The notes under the pieces were generated by a model that was given only the letters and a program-made list of their open reading frames with translations, was not told the origin of the DNA and searched no databases. A stretch of 64,000 nucleotides of DNA from Rhytidiadelphus loreus (taxonomy: Eukaryota; Streptophyta; Bryopsida; Hypnales; Hylocomiaceae): contig OX344763.1 of assembly GCA_947034895.1 (NCBI GenBank), positions 63,879,093 through 63,943,092 of the forward strand, read 5' to 3'. The position numbers and the translations under genes are program-made. Every line of letters begins with the position of its first letter. Positions within the stretch are counted from its first letter, which is position 1. Positions 24,636 through 36,938 of this stretch are shown here, piece after piece.

Positions 24636-24987
24636 CAAGGACCAAACTAGTATTTTGAAGACTTAATTTTTAAAGGAGATACACATGACAGTGTTTAACC
24701 AAACATTAAAAATTAATTCTCAAAATTTCAAACAAAATTCTAAGTTTTATCACTAAAGTAGGTACACATGACAATGTTTAACTGAACATTAGCAATTAGT
24801 CAAATCAAACACCCGTTATACAACGAGTTTTGGCACGTGGTGATGCTCAAAACCTTTTGGCAAAGTCTAGCCTTGCCACTTTAAAGTTTTAAGTTCACAA
24901 ACTGTTATCAGTTTGCACAAATAGTTGGTTAGTATCCAAAAGAACAAGAAAATCAACTAGAGTTTAGGAACTACTCCCACCAACAAC

Positions 24988-25180
24988 GCTAGCGTGCGAG
25001 CTTGGAGTGGTGAGCTTGTGAGTTGTGAGCGGGAAGCTTGTGAGTAGGGAGCCTTGAAATAATTTTTTTCCAACTTTTTTACCAAAAAGTATTTTTTTTG
25101 AAAAAATAATTTTAATGGAGAAGAAAATATACTATTTTTAGTAAATTTTAGGACCTATGACCGTTATTCCTGTAACCGTG
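24988..25180 (+). repeat. Left terminal inverted repeat with GTGAGC array
   Basis: GCTAGCGTGCGAGC followed by repeated GAGCTTGTGAG words to about 25050, an A/T tract, then AGGACCTATGACCGTTATTC near 25150. Confidence 0.8.
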
Positions 25181-26089
25181 AATTTCAATTTTTTTTTTCC
25201 AAAAATTGTCACTATTCATTTCGAGTAGAAAACAACTTCATATTGTGGTATACAATTCAATATTCAATTCAACCACTACAATTTTTATGTCGAGGCACTC
25301 ACAAATTATTTCAAGAACACAATAGAATATATTAGGCTAATGTGACTCAAAAACACAATAATAAGTATAACCTAGCATCCACTAATGCTACTCTTCATCA
25401 ACGCTTTGCTTGGAGCTCATTATAAACATCATATGCACTAGTATAATTTGGGGCCTCATAGGATTCAAACCTCAGCCACAACATTCAAGTCTCATGAACT
25501 TCTCACAAATGTATTCCAACCTAATGTACTAATCAATACTTAAGAAAAAATATATATAAATGAAAAAAAGCATCTTCCCCAAAAAATAGAAAAAATTTGG
25601 AAAACAAATAATAGACTAATAAATAAAAAAGTAATGACTAAACAATGGATTGTAAGGGAATCAATATTAAAAATAATTATGTCTCCTAAATTGGACAATG
25701 AAGGAAAAAAATGAGAGCACAATAAAGAAAAAATGAAAAAAATGAAAAAAAAATTGGAAAATAATGATTGAAAAAAGAATAAAAGGAAAAGAATAGAAAC
25801 AAAGCAAACAAAAAATTTGAAATAAAAAAGAGAGACCAAATAATTTTTTTAAATGGATATACATTCATGTGTCTTTTTCAAATTAGGGTTCACAATTACA
25901 GGTTTTAGGACTACATAACTTCTTCTTTAAGAATATTTAACTTTGTAAACACACTCCTACATTTCAAGGATGCATAGGATAATGTAACATTGTTGCATTC
26001 TATACACTTTAAATCATTTCAATCGTACTAAATTTTAATACAATACAAAAGAAGTACATAAAAAAAATATGGCCAAGACTACTCTAAAA

Positions 26090-26660
26090 TTATGATGATC
26101 CCTACTTTAACTAAAAGAAGCTTCACCTCGTTGAAGCTATAATTTGGTGCATGAATGAATTTATCTTCATAGATGTCCATCCTACAAAAGTACTAGTACA
26201 TGTAGTATAAGTGTTTGCAATTAATGTATTTTTGACAACCTCCAATGGCTAAAATTGCCATGTTTGTAAAGTTCGAGCATGTGCATGAGGATTATGTACC
26301 TCATGTAATTCAGTGCACATTTTTATTAAGGTCAAATCCAATCTCTAGTGATACAATTGTACTTAGTCTTGGGAAAGGCAACAATGTTACTCCCAGTATT
26401 TCTCCTTTGACATAATCAACACTCTTCCACTTATTATGTTGTTTTGTAGTTGGTGCATTTGCAATTTGCCAAATCATTCAATTGTTTCGGATTGTTAGAT
26501 ACACATTTGCATCATATAGACGTGGTTGATCATACAATATACTCTTGAATATGTTAAACATATTGAACACTCGATGTGGGGACAAAGTAAGGTGTTCTTG
26601 CAAACGGAAGCCAACATGTTGCAACAGTATTCCTCATCTCAACTCAAGTTTATCCCAATC
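26090..26660 (-). pseudogene. Decayed C-terminal part of MULE-like SWIM transposase
   Basis: Collinear at nucleotide and protein level with 49560-50110. On the minus strand it retains QHNKWKSVDYVKGEILGVTL, then the SWIM zinc-finger residues CTCSNF and NCKHLYYMY, then HAPNYSFNEVKLLLV. Several in-frame stops (TGA, TAA, TAG) interrupt the SWIM region. Where the 49.5-kb copy has a TAG stop (49884), this copy has TGG, giving the probable ancestral Trp. Homology fades beyond about 26660, so the N-terminal and catalytic parts are missing or unrecognisable. Confidence 0.85.
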
Positions 26661-27435
26661 AATGTAAAGAAGAGATTGCCTTTCACAATGCATAGATAAA
26701 GAAGTTTTTTTTAAGAAAAAAGGAGGTTATAATAGATAGTAGAGCACATTTAATTGCTACTATGTGAGCCTAGGGATCTCAAGTCCATGAATATAGAAGC
26801 CTAGGCTCTTATGTTTTAGACACCTTTCATAGTTATAGGATGTTTATATTGTAGGTGTCAATGTTGTAGGTACCTTTTATGGTTATAGGATATTTACATA
26901 ATAGGTGCCTAATTATATTGTAGGTGTCTATTATACAAGCACCTTCTTGACCATAGTTATGGGTTGTTTATATTATAAGTATGTATATTATAAACATCTC
27001 CAATAGTTGTAGAGTACCTATGTGTTTAGACTCAAGGCTTGTAGGCTCACATACTAGTACCATTGGGTAGTAGAGGACTTATTCCTACGTTTGATGAAAA
27101 TATTGCTTTCATCACCGACGCAAATGTTAAGGATGTGTTTGGAAAGTGCTCCAAATTGAGCACAACCTATACATTATTGAATCTTGATGCAAATTTTGTT
27201 TCCATATAGTCTTGTATTGTTATACTCTAAAATTTATGGATTTAAGTAGGTTACCAATAACAAATTTGTTGTGTGGTTGGTAAAGGGCTATATTACAAAT
27301 GTGAAAAGAAGAAGGTTAATTAGACATTGACAGCTTGGACAACCACTTTAGAAAAACATATCAAGTGCAACAACTAATGTTTTGGCTTTCAAATCTACTA
27401 GTGGAGATATAACAACTTTGGGTGGCAACCATAAT

Positions 27436-27604
27436 CGTTGTAAGATAACTCAACTTATGACAAGCCAACTTTAAATCAACTTAATGTAGGTCCAAAAATT
27501 CTTTAGCTATACATGTATCTTTTAAAATTTACTTCACAAGAATTTTTTCACCTACATTAGGTTGGTTCAAAGTTGGCTTGTCATAAGCTAAGTTACCTTA
27601 CATC
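27436..27604. repeat. Foldback (MITE-like) inverted repeat, ~170 bp
   Basis: The left arm TGTAAGATAACTCAACTTAT plus GACAAGCCAACTTT pairs with the right arm AAAGTTGGCTTGTC plus ATAAGCTAAGTTACCTTACA. Arms of about 50 bp surround a ~65-bp centre. It is nested inside the 5.86-kb element. Confidence 0.8.
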
Positions 27605-28439
27605 CCAACAATGCAGAGTTAGCTTTTGTAGTATGGGAGCAATGGTAATAAAAAAGGGAATAAAGGTTATGCCAAGCAGCGCTAGGTCTTGTGATCTTTT
27701 TAACAACCTTTTCATTACTAGGTATTGCAAAGTGATTTAGATCTAGTTTGGAATGTTGCTGAACTTGAAAGTGAGATTCTTGTGATTACCATAAGTAAAG
27801 TTAAATGCATGGAACCATAGAAGTAGAGTATAAAAATCACAAATAAGCTTCTTAAATTAAAATTTAACATGGATGATTGTTGTACTAATACAATAAAAGA
27901 AAATGCAAAGAAGGTAGTAAAACTCCAACTAGAGTTTTAGAAACTTGCAAAGGCAATACTCAAATAGATGATGCAGGTAGGTTTTCATATTTACTTGTTC
28001 TAGTTTTCCACGTGTGTTAATTTGGATTGTTTCCATTGTTTGAATTCTGTAATGGGTTAACAATATTTTCTTGCAACTCACTATTGCATTGCTAATTCAT
28101 GAACAAGCTATATGAATTTCTAAAGGCTATATTGAGCATGAAAAGTCAGAGGCAACATACATTATCTTGAAAGAAAGTTGGATGGCTGTAATTCAATACT
28201 CAAGTTTAATTGAGAGAGGGCAATCAAAGGTGCAGACTTATATCAAGATATTGAAATACAATAGTCCAGACTAGAATGAAATATTCAAATTTTGAGAAGG
28301 GAGATTAAAAGATGTAGGACTATTGTTCACAAATAATCTATGGAGATGAAAAAAGGTCAAAATTTGTCATTGTACCCAAAACAAACACCCCATTTAGCAT
28401 TGACAAACAACCTTGAATTAAATACTACTACCTTACACC

Positions 28440-28690
28440 CAATTGAGGTTTTCGAGCTAATAGCCAGACCCCCTATTTTTTGGTCAAACAAACGAACAAA
28501 AATAATAATAATAATAATAATTTTTTTTCTTTTTCAAATTTTTTCTTTCGGGTACCAAAAACAGGGGTACCACCAAGTAGCTCAAAACCAGCCGGACCAA
28601 GTTTTTGAGCTACCAGCCGGACCCCCTATTTTTGGTCAAAAAAAGAAAAAAAAGATTTTTTTTTTTTTTCAAATCTTTTTTTTGGACTAC
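28440..28690. repeat. ~130-bp direct duplication with (AAT)n microsatellite
   Basis: GAGCTAATAGCCAGACCCCC at 28455 recurs as GAGCTACCAGCCGGACCCCC near 28607. Both are followed by TATTTTTTGGTCAAA-like sequence and T-rich tracts. An AAT run of seven units lies at about 28500. Confidence 0.7.
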
Positions 28691-28859
28691 TAAGATTATT
28701 TGATGAGAACCATAGCTTAGAGATTTTGTTTTATAATTTATTTTAATTTTTTTGTTAAGAATTATACATTTCATTTTGTGCTTTGTAAAAATTTTGTTTT
28801 TCTTGTCTAAAGTTCAATTGTTAACATTGTCTTGTTGTCTAGTGTAGATTCAGTTGTTG

Positions 28860-29480
28860 AAGTGCAGGGAGGAGATGTGGGTCAAGCTTCAACCTCAAAG
28901 GTGCATCATAAAATAGTTCTTGTTGCAAATGTAGAAAGTTCATCATAACAATGACTTCAACAAATGCAAACATTGAGATATCTAGTAACAAGTCAACTAA
29001 GAAAGCTACTGAGGTCATGCTCCATTCTATTTTTTGAGGAAGTCAAAGTTCTTTGTGTGGAACGGAAATCATTGTCTATTGGCGTGGATGAGTCATATTT
29101 CTAGACTTCATTCAACAAAGATGTTCTGGCACATTACAACAAATTACATTGTTCTCAATACCAAAGACAAGATTGAATTGATCATGCAGGTCATACATGG
29201 CATGAACTAGTGAGTGACTTCTTTTGCAAACCCATCCAATCAATTTTGGGTTTTATTCATTCTACAATTTATTTGTTATTCAAGATATATGAAAAGATTT
29301 TTCATCACCACATATGAAATCCAAATCCATTGAGGACTCCCATAAAAAGACCAACTTGATTCACATATTGTACTGAGTGCAAAGGTACAACCTTCTATCC
29401 TTGTCCAAGTTTATAAAGATGCTGAGGCCATTAGAGGTGAAGAAATATGTTTTCCATTCATCTTAAAAAACTTGACACTT
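28860..29480 (+). other. Possible coding remnant
   Basis: Between 29037 and 29190 the plus strand reads FVWNGNHCLLAWMSHISRLH, then a stretch ending in NYIVLNTKDKIELIMQ and a GTCATA border. Residue choice looks protein-like for about 50 codons but I recognise no family, and the flanks are closed. It could be an exon relic of the element that contains it. Confidence 0.25.
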
Positions 29481-30729
29481 TATGTCAATTGATATTTTTA
29501 TGACTTTCATGTTCCAAGTGAGATTTGGATTATGTAGGATTGTTGTTTTTCAAATTATTATTTTGTATTTTGTGGTTTGATTAATTTATATTATTTTTTC
29601 TAATTGAAAAGTCACTTGAATCGTGCAACCACAAATTGTACTTGCAATAGATGGTACAAAATGAAAGTGTAATGAGACAATCCCGTTTGAAGAGGAATCC
29701 TAAACTCATCATTGCAAATGCCATGAGATTGAGAGCTAAGCAAAAGTTGTACTTGAAGATGATCAAGTTAGTCATGGTGGGAACTTTGCTCACGGTCTTG
29801 AATTTTTAGAAGAGGCTCGCACACACTTTAGAGTTTTAGATTGCATCGCAATTATAGATGACTATTGAATTGAATTACTATGGATTCTAAGTCTAATTTT
29901 TAAAGTGAATCTTTGAACTAATATATATGATAATAATTTCAAGTGTCTCTATTATTGTTTGTTATAGTGTAGGCTACCACATTGTGGCATTGGAGGAGGA
30001 CAAGGATCTTTTTCACACCATCGTCAAACCCATGAGGAAATGCACCTCAATTGTAGCAATAACATGACCGCCACTACCAGTTGCAATATCCCAAGATCTA
30101 GACACTATAACTATGGCACCTCTCAAGTTAGCTTAGAAGTCAAAATTTTGTTAGTAAGCTAGCAATTTTTCATATCCTTTTTTTTCATGTCAAGTTTAAA
30201 GTTTTGTAAGCTTAACATTGTTTTACATCTATTTGTAGCCATATAAAATTAACATCAATAGATGAGATGATGAAGATACAAAGTCTTTTCTTCACTCTAG
30301 AGAAGAATTTTCATCTTCTCGTGTTTGTCGAGCAGATGGCATCAGCATTTGTAGACTTTGGTTGCTCTAAACCAAAATGCCATAAAGATACTTATGTTTT
30401 GAAAATTTTGGATTTATAGATGGTAGTGCCTCCAAGGGTAGAGAGACTTTAAAGCCATCAACAATTGAGGGTTCTATAACCAAAACTACGATGATTTAAA
30501 CTCTTGAGATTGACATATCTCTTGAGCCAAACTATAATGCGTGGATTTTAGAATTATGAGTGTATTTGTGTGTTTTATGGCTACATCTTGGACATTTGCT
30601 ACTTTCATTTGGATTTTTTGCATCATGATGTCTATAAAAAATGATTGCATTTGCTTGTGGCAAAAAATACCTTCAAAATACATTTGCAAGTGTGTCAAAT
30701 TTCATTAAAATGACTTCACATTTCCTGAA

Positions 30730-30845
30730 ATTTATAATGTAATAAACCCACGGTCATAGGTCCCAACTTGTTTATACTACAAAAACAATTCCTGCTTACA
30801 AGCTCACAAGCTCACAAGCTCATGCTCATAGGCTCGCATGCTAGC
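30730..30845 (-). repeat. Right terminal inverted repeat with GTGAGC array
   Basis: Reverse complement of the left terminal repeat: ACGGTCATAGGTCCC at 30751, then (AGCTCACA)n and GGCTCGCATGCTAGC ending at 30845. Confidence 0.8.
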
Positions 30846-30869
30846 AACCCTGCTATTCCCACAACTCTC

Positions 30870-31010
30870 AAAATATCAAAGTTTTGGGGCTTAGAGCCTC
30901 CAAATTCAAGAAAGAAGTTAGTTAACTCAAACAACAATAGAGTTAGGGGATTTCCTCCTCCTAAACTCTTGAAAAGCAAAGTTTTGGGGCTTAAAGCCTC
31001 CAAATTCAAA
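30870..31010. repeat. ~101-bp direct repeat
   Basis: CAAAGTTTTGGGGCTTAGAG with CCTCCAAATTCAA at about 30879 recurs at about 30979 (TTAAAG variant). A short hairpin (CTTTGAAGG...CCTTCAAAG) follows at 31029-31058. Confidence 0.7.
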
Positions 31011-31059
31011 CAAGAAAAGAACACAAAGCTTTGAAGGGGCCCATCGGACCTTCAAAGTA

Positions 31060-34000
31060 TAAGAGAATAAAAAGAAAATAGTCAAAACTTGGTTTAAAAA
31101 GTGCTCCGACAAGTGTCGGTAGCACGACAAGAGCAACAACAAGAATGAAACAAGAGAATGAGGACCACAAACAACCTTAAGGAAGGGCCTTATATACTCA
31201 CTCCCGGCCCCCCCGGTAAGTTGTTCGTAAATATTTTCTTACTTTCAATCTAGATATTTTGTTAAACTAACCTAACGTGTTTTCTAAATAATCTTTGTTT
31301 AATGGGAAGGAAGGTCCTCAAGTAAGTTCCTTCTAGGCCCTAAATGGCCTTAGAATTTTTTCCCATATCAAATATTAGATTTTCTCAAAGATATTTTGAA
31401 AACCTACCTAATTAACCGAGATATTTTGCAAATTAATCTAAGGTTAGTTCTAAATTGTCTTTCTTTAGTCCAAAAAATGGCTTCTTACGCAAGACAAGTA
31501 TCTTGAGCAAATCCAATCTTCGATTTTACAAAAGATATTTGCAAAATCAACCTAGATTAATCCAAAATTACCTTAAAAAAAGTCAAACTAAGGGCTGACC
31601 CTCTCTATCTTTTGAGGGACAACTCGAAACTGAAAACAAACTACGCCATCGCGTTCAAAAGACCCCAATTAGCTTGAAAGACCCCTTACCCCTACCTCTC
31701 TAGCCGTTTTAAAGCGCAAATTTGAGTCACGGTAACTCTGAACAAAAGTCAAAAATCTAACTTTTGGAGTTTGCGTTTTTTGATGAAACTGTTGATCCTA
31801 GGTGGTTTAGAATATTTGTGGGAGTAAGAATTGACCCTTGAATCGCTCTATTTGGACACCGTTAGCTCCTGGTACGTCGATCAACCCGCCGCCAAGTTGT
31901 AAATTCTTGTAAAACTCGTTGTTGGTCCTACTTTTGGTACTTGGGAATGTTGGAATGTCTTCAAACATGAGAGGGCTCTTTATTGGCACCAAGAACACTA
32001 TCCTAATTTTTAGTGAGATTTTATCGCAACATTGGTAATTTCTAGGAATTTGCGAATGCAATTTTAAGCGGTTGACTTCTCATGGAGTCATCGTGGAGTT
32101 TTGTAAAATCACGAAACTTTTGGTCAATCTTCTATAAGATGATTTTCACCTAAGGGCAAAACCAAATCTCCAATAAAGATGCTATTTTTAGCAGTTCCTT
32201 AATAATTTCCACCCGGGGGGGAAATTATTCTTGATACCAAGGGAATCTTGGATGATTGGGTTTCTATTTGATCTCCTGGCATGCTTTGACCTAGAAAAGC
32301 ACCTCTCTGTATGTTCCAATCATCATTTCCTCCATCTTAATTTGTGAATGATTCAAATTTTGAAAGTTATCTACAAACCACAAATCCAATTTTTTCGAAC
32401 TGGATTTTGACTGACTCTGACTAGACTCTATCTTTTAGCCAGTTTGTTACATGCGTACTTATAGATGCTGTATCACATGAACAAGACACTAGGACTGGCT
32501 AACTCTCAAATCCTTACTTCACTCGAAATTACTGATTTAATTACTTAATTCTACTAATAAGACCTAAAATTAGTGAAAATGTAAAGTTTTACATGTTTCA
32601 CGCATCTAAGGCCATTCCTCACTACTTTGGTAGGGACTTCTCTTAGTTCAAAGTTTCTTAAAAGAAAAATTATTTTACTATACCAAAACACTCAATAACT
32701 CTATTTTTAGGTGTTTTTTTCATATATTTATTCTAAAAACTAACTAAAAATCGCGAAAAATAAGTTTAAAGTTCCAAATGCCAACTTGAGGGCTTAGAAG
32801 GTGCGATTTTGAAATTAGTGTTCTAAAAAGTTCAATGTGCAAGTTTGATAAAGATGGTAATACCTCCTGACCTCCATTGTACTTGGAGAAAATTGGAAAA
32901 TTCCTCTACCTTAGCATAGAAGCCACGGATTAGAAGTTGTGCATCTCGAACTATACTTTTTGTAAGTACTAAGAGATACTTTTTATAAAATTCTATACCT
33001 TTTGTACAATTTTGTACTCTGTTATTATTGTCCATTTGGTATATATGCCATTGCAGCTCTTGAGATGGCTCCTCATGTGCATTAGAAGGATTTTCAAAGT
33101 AATTTTTATTCAGTTCTTAGTCCAATTTTTATGTTCAAGGAAGTCAAACTGACATTACAACGGAGCAACCATTACCTGCATCATGCGGATTTTTGGTAGA
33201 TCGATGGGCCTTTCACTTGCCAAAATTTTTTGTTTGAACCCGAGGTACAATCTTCAAGCGCGGCATTTTAAAAGAACTGAAAAAATTTGGTGTGTCACTC
33301 ATGTACTAGTACTTGATTTAACAACTGAGAGAATCCGATGACGGTGATGATCTAAATTTACGGTTTTATTCTTGGAATCCTATTTTTTCCCTTCTTTTCG
33401 TGAACACAGGCTGGAATGGTTTGACAGTGGCACCATTTACTTAATGTGCACTCCGAGATTTTTGCAACGTCTTCTTGCTTTATGTACCAATCTGTACACT
33501 CCATACCATCTTATACATGGAAAACATTGACAACTATTTATATAGTTTCACAGTTAGACGCTTTTTGAGGCCATGAATTTGAAGTGTCTACAATATTTGC
33601 ATTTTATAAACATAAAAAATGATTGGCAATCCTAAACTCTAAACTGATCACGCTAATGGGATCAGGAAGTCACTATCACACACAACCTCATTTATACTCC
33701 CAAGATCCAAATAAATCCAATATCCAGGCACACTTCCTCCCTACCTATTCTTGCAACCCAACTATATACTTACACACATAAACTACCCACTATGTACACG
33801 TAAACACAAAGAAATGAATCCAAAGAGTCCAAATTAGATTGCACAATGCTAGGAAAACAAGGTATGGAAATGCACCCTTGGCCTACTAATCAACCGGCCC
33901 TAAATACTTTACAACCCAAGGGAAACTACCGCCTAAGGGATTCAAAATCACACCATAAGGGAATGACACGCGTCATTTGCCTTATCCTACCCTAAGGTTG

Positions 34001-34175
34001 ACTTCTACTAAAGTCCAAAAATTACCCTTCAAAAGTGGATCTCAGATCCACAAAAACCAGATCTAGGCAGGTCATTCAAAAAACTACCTACTCACCTAAA
34101 AGTAACTTGGAAGCTACTTTCTACCAAAAACTTAGGTTTTCAGCCGCCATTCTAATTTCCTACCTAACTCTAAAA
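31060..34175. other. AT-rich region without recognised genes
   Basis: Contains short frames only. A small perfect inverted repeat (AATAATTTCC...GGAAATTATT around CCCGGGGGG) sits at about 32204-32230. From about 33900 the sequence resembles the 3' flank of the second copy of the gene at 39775 (CCCTAAATACT, ACACGCGTCATTTGCCTTAT versus ACAGGTGTCTTCCTTAT), so the duplicated unit extends beyond the coding part. Confidence 0.5.
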
Positions 34176-36047
34176 TTACTTCTTCTGCCGCTTCACTAGA
34201 GTCCCTCCTGATTTGGTTGCATCCTTTTTTGCTAGCTGTTTCTGGGTAGAACCGGAAACTTTCGAACTCTTTCGCTCCTTGGCCTTGGCCTTCTGCACCT
34301 TTAGCTTCGCCTACCCTCTGCTTGGTGTCGCCAATTTTGCATACGGATCTGAATTCGGTTCTGACTCCTCTTTTGATCTTGAGCTAGAATCCCTCTAATT
34401 CTACTGACTCTTCCTCCTCTTCAGATTCTGGTGGAGCAGATTCCTTCTTTGACTGAGTCCTTGCCATCGTCTTCTTTTTGGCTTGACTGGACGAGGAAAC
34501 ATCAGAAATCTTATTGGGAGGATTTTTCCGCCCTAGTCCTTGGGACCGCACCTTACTCCGGATGTGGGATCCTGGTGTGGATCCGCACTCAGTTCCGGAG
34601 TCTGGTGCAGCTTTGACCTTGGTGGTGTGATGATAACCACATCTTCCAAGGTCTCTCTAGATTTCTTCAAACCTACAGGTAAGGATTGCTTTCCTCCCGG
34701 CCTTGGCGGCTTGGAAGGAGTGGCATCCTTCGCCTTTTTAGTTACCGGTGTAAGTTCCGGTTGGAGGGGCTGACTTGCCTCTCCCATTACTCCCTTTAAC
34801 TGAACGAGAATGTTCTTCATTTTAAGGTTGAAGGAGACCAAAACATTGATGATTTTGTCATCCAGCTTACCCCCTCCCTCTAAGACCTTCTCATCAAATA
34901 GTTGGGACTTAACTAATACATCCGCCGGAATGGAAATAAACTCCCGGATTCGGTCCAGGGTGTCCTGTGATCTGGCTGTGACTTTCTCACTCTCCTACTT
35001 CTGACTTATCATTTTCTTCTTGAGTGTGAACAGCTCATTTATCAGTTTATACACTCCCGCAGTTCCGGCTTTGTCCTTAGTATTCCGGATAAGATTTCGG
35101 ACCTGCTCTACACACCTAGTCACAGGAATGTTTCCTAACAGCTTATATACCTTTTTCAAGGTGGTACTCTCTCTCTCATATATTTCCCAAACTTGGGTGA
35201 GCTCTTTTATGATGCCTCCCAAAGGGTCCTGGTTCTAGACTGGATTCTTTTCCTTATACCTTAGGACCTCTTCTCTCTCTTTACTTTCCGGTTCCTTCTT
35301 TACCCTAGAACCGGAAGGCTCTTCCTTCTTCCCCTCTACTTCCTCCCGCTCTTCCTTTGATTCTACCTTCATACCATAGGTCAACTTTACTTTTTGCACC
35401 ATGTACTCTTGCGTCTCATGGGCTTTCATACAATCATGGGCATGGTATAGGTGATAGAGAAAGGGGGAGAGACTAGATGGTTTACTCTTTTCTACTGATT
35501 TACAAAGCTTGGAGACATGGTCTCTTACCACTATGCCCCAATCTACCTTCCAGTCTCCCGACAAAGCACTGAAAATAGTATTCCCCAAGGTGATGGTTAA
35601 CCAAGTACCCTTATCTGGACTAAAGATGGGAACCAGAAATTCCAACACCTTTTTCTCTCTTGCGTCCTTGCATTCACTCACCATGTACCCGTCCTTCGTG
35701 TGAGGGGCGTTTAGGAACTTACCCACAGTGAACTTGTTCGTCTGTGAGGCTACTCCTTCTCCATTCTTTAGAAACCCATAAACTTCTCGCTAGACCGTTG
35801 GCGTCCATTTGTCCGGAAACGCCCAAACCGTCTTCAACCACTCATTCGATTGTGGATGAAGCATCTCGCGCACTATCCCATCGTCCTTGAAGCTCCAAGG
35901 GCATTCCACCAAGTCAGCGCAACCCATCTGGTTGAGATCCTCAATCAAATCTGACCTTGCCACTACATCCTCCAGAATGACTAGATAGATATTCTTCAAT
36001 GCTACCTTGAGGGTCGTGGTCTCCTCTCCAGACTCCTCCTCAGACAT
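34176..36047 (-). pseudogene. Plant transposon-type protein, copy 1, 624 codons with seven in-frame TAG
   Basis: One frame runs from ATG 36047 (MSEEESGEE) to TAA at 34176 with no indel, crossed by seven stops, all TAG: 35790, 35235, 34995, 34533, 34401, 34395 and 34311. The N-terminal third carries CPWSFKD, NEWLKTVWAF and KFTVGKFLN; then comes KKVLEFLVPIFSPDKGTWLT, KVDWGIVVRDHV and LSPFLYHLY. That arrangement (R/K-LLEFI-P-I...TIF-AL-G...W-I-V-RD...PFLFHLY) resembles the domain annotated as putative plant transposon protein (Transposase_32), by pattern only. The C-terminal half is helical then Lys/Ser-rich and ends KRQKK. A paralogue lies 5.6 kb downstream in the window, same strand. No gag zinc knuckle, protease or reverse transcriptase was seen. 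Confidence 0.65.
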
Positions 36048-36904
36048 GGCGTAGCAGAAACTTCTATGGCACTCGAATTCTAACTATCAAAATACTAGGA
36101 TCAAAAACAAAAACTAGAAAACAGCTACAGACTAAGAGGACACTTGAAAACACTTGCATAGGATTGTAGATGTTTTGGAAAACACCACAATGATCTGAAA
36201 ATCCTAAGTGACCAACCCATCTTCTCCCACCTGGATTTCTGTAACAGTTTTCTAATGTTGGATTTGACCGTTCCAACTAGGTGCCGTTGGATCCAACCGT
36301 TCCGTATTTCCTAGTACCTAGCCTGTTTGCTTCCAATGTTTTGTAGCTAGTTTCCAATAACCAAATTCTTGGGATCTACTCGTGGCAGAACCCCTTTCTT
36401 GATATCTGATAGTTTCCGGTTATCTCATTAATCTACTCAAGACTTTTATAACTTCCAGTTTTTGTTCTTAAACTACAGATCCAGTTTTTACCTAGAAATC
36501 TAAGGAGATATAGATGCAATCGAAAAAATTAAGCCTATTCTCTAGCTTTATATACTATAAATGAGTTTTCGGGTCACAACAATTGGTTTCTATGTTAAAA
36601 AATAAAATTCTGGAAACCAGTATTCTTTGTTTGGAGGCTTCCATTGCCACTCTCGGGTCGTACATGAGTGTACACATTGTGCACAACAACCCATAACCTT
36701 CCACCATTGTCTTGCCTAAAGACAGATTCACCATGAGCCTACATCAAATTCCGCACTATCCATAAATAATGGGACCTTTATTCATGGTCAAGCATCCAAA
36801 GTTTGGCATCCCATGCGCCCTGAAACACGTTACTTGGTTGTACCAAAATACTAGCTTCTATGTTTGTTTTCCGTTCAAAATTCTCTTATTGTAAAGTAGC
36901 ATGT

Positions 36905-36938
36905 ATCCTAAATCCTAAACCCTAAACCCCAAACCCTC
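36905..36938. repeat. Short interstitial telomere-like repeat
   Basis: About four imperfect CCCTAAA units (CCTAAATCCTAAACCCTAAA then CCCCAAACCC). CCCTAAA is the Arabidopsis-type plant telomere unit; such short internal runs are also common near plant promoters. Confidence 0.55.

Larger units (their letters stand above)
24988..30845. mobile_element. 5.86-kb element with long terminal inverted repeats, MULE-like/SWIM family
   Basis: The left end starts GCTAGCGTGCGAGCTTGGAG and the reverse complement of the right end starts GCTAGCATGCGAGCCTATGA. Both then carry arrays of GAGCTTGTGAGC-like words and, about 150 bp in, the shared block GGACCTATGACCGT. The direct 3-bp repeat AAC abuts both ends (24985-24987; 30846-30848), a candidate target-site duplication. 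Inside is a decayed SWIM-end transposase remnant (26090-26660, minus), a foldback repeat and AT-rich filler. The same terminal repeat occurs at 48172 beside the better-preserved transposase. Hence this is a non-autonomous or decayed member of that family. Confidence 0.78.

Noticed and set aside
25540..25868. Phe-rich membrane-like minus frames
   Set aside because: Translation of an A-rich low-complexity tract; no signal of real coding.
34176..36047. TAG reassigned as a sense codon or removed by U-to-C RNA editing
   Set aside because: Other genes in the window are broken by TGA and TAA too, the paralogue has all three stops, and such editing is an organelle process; methylation-driven decay of a mobile-element gene is simpler.
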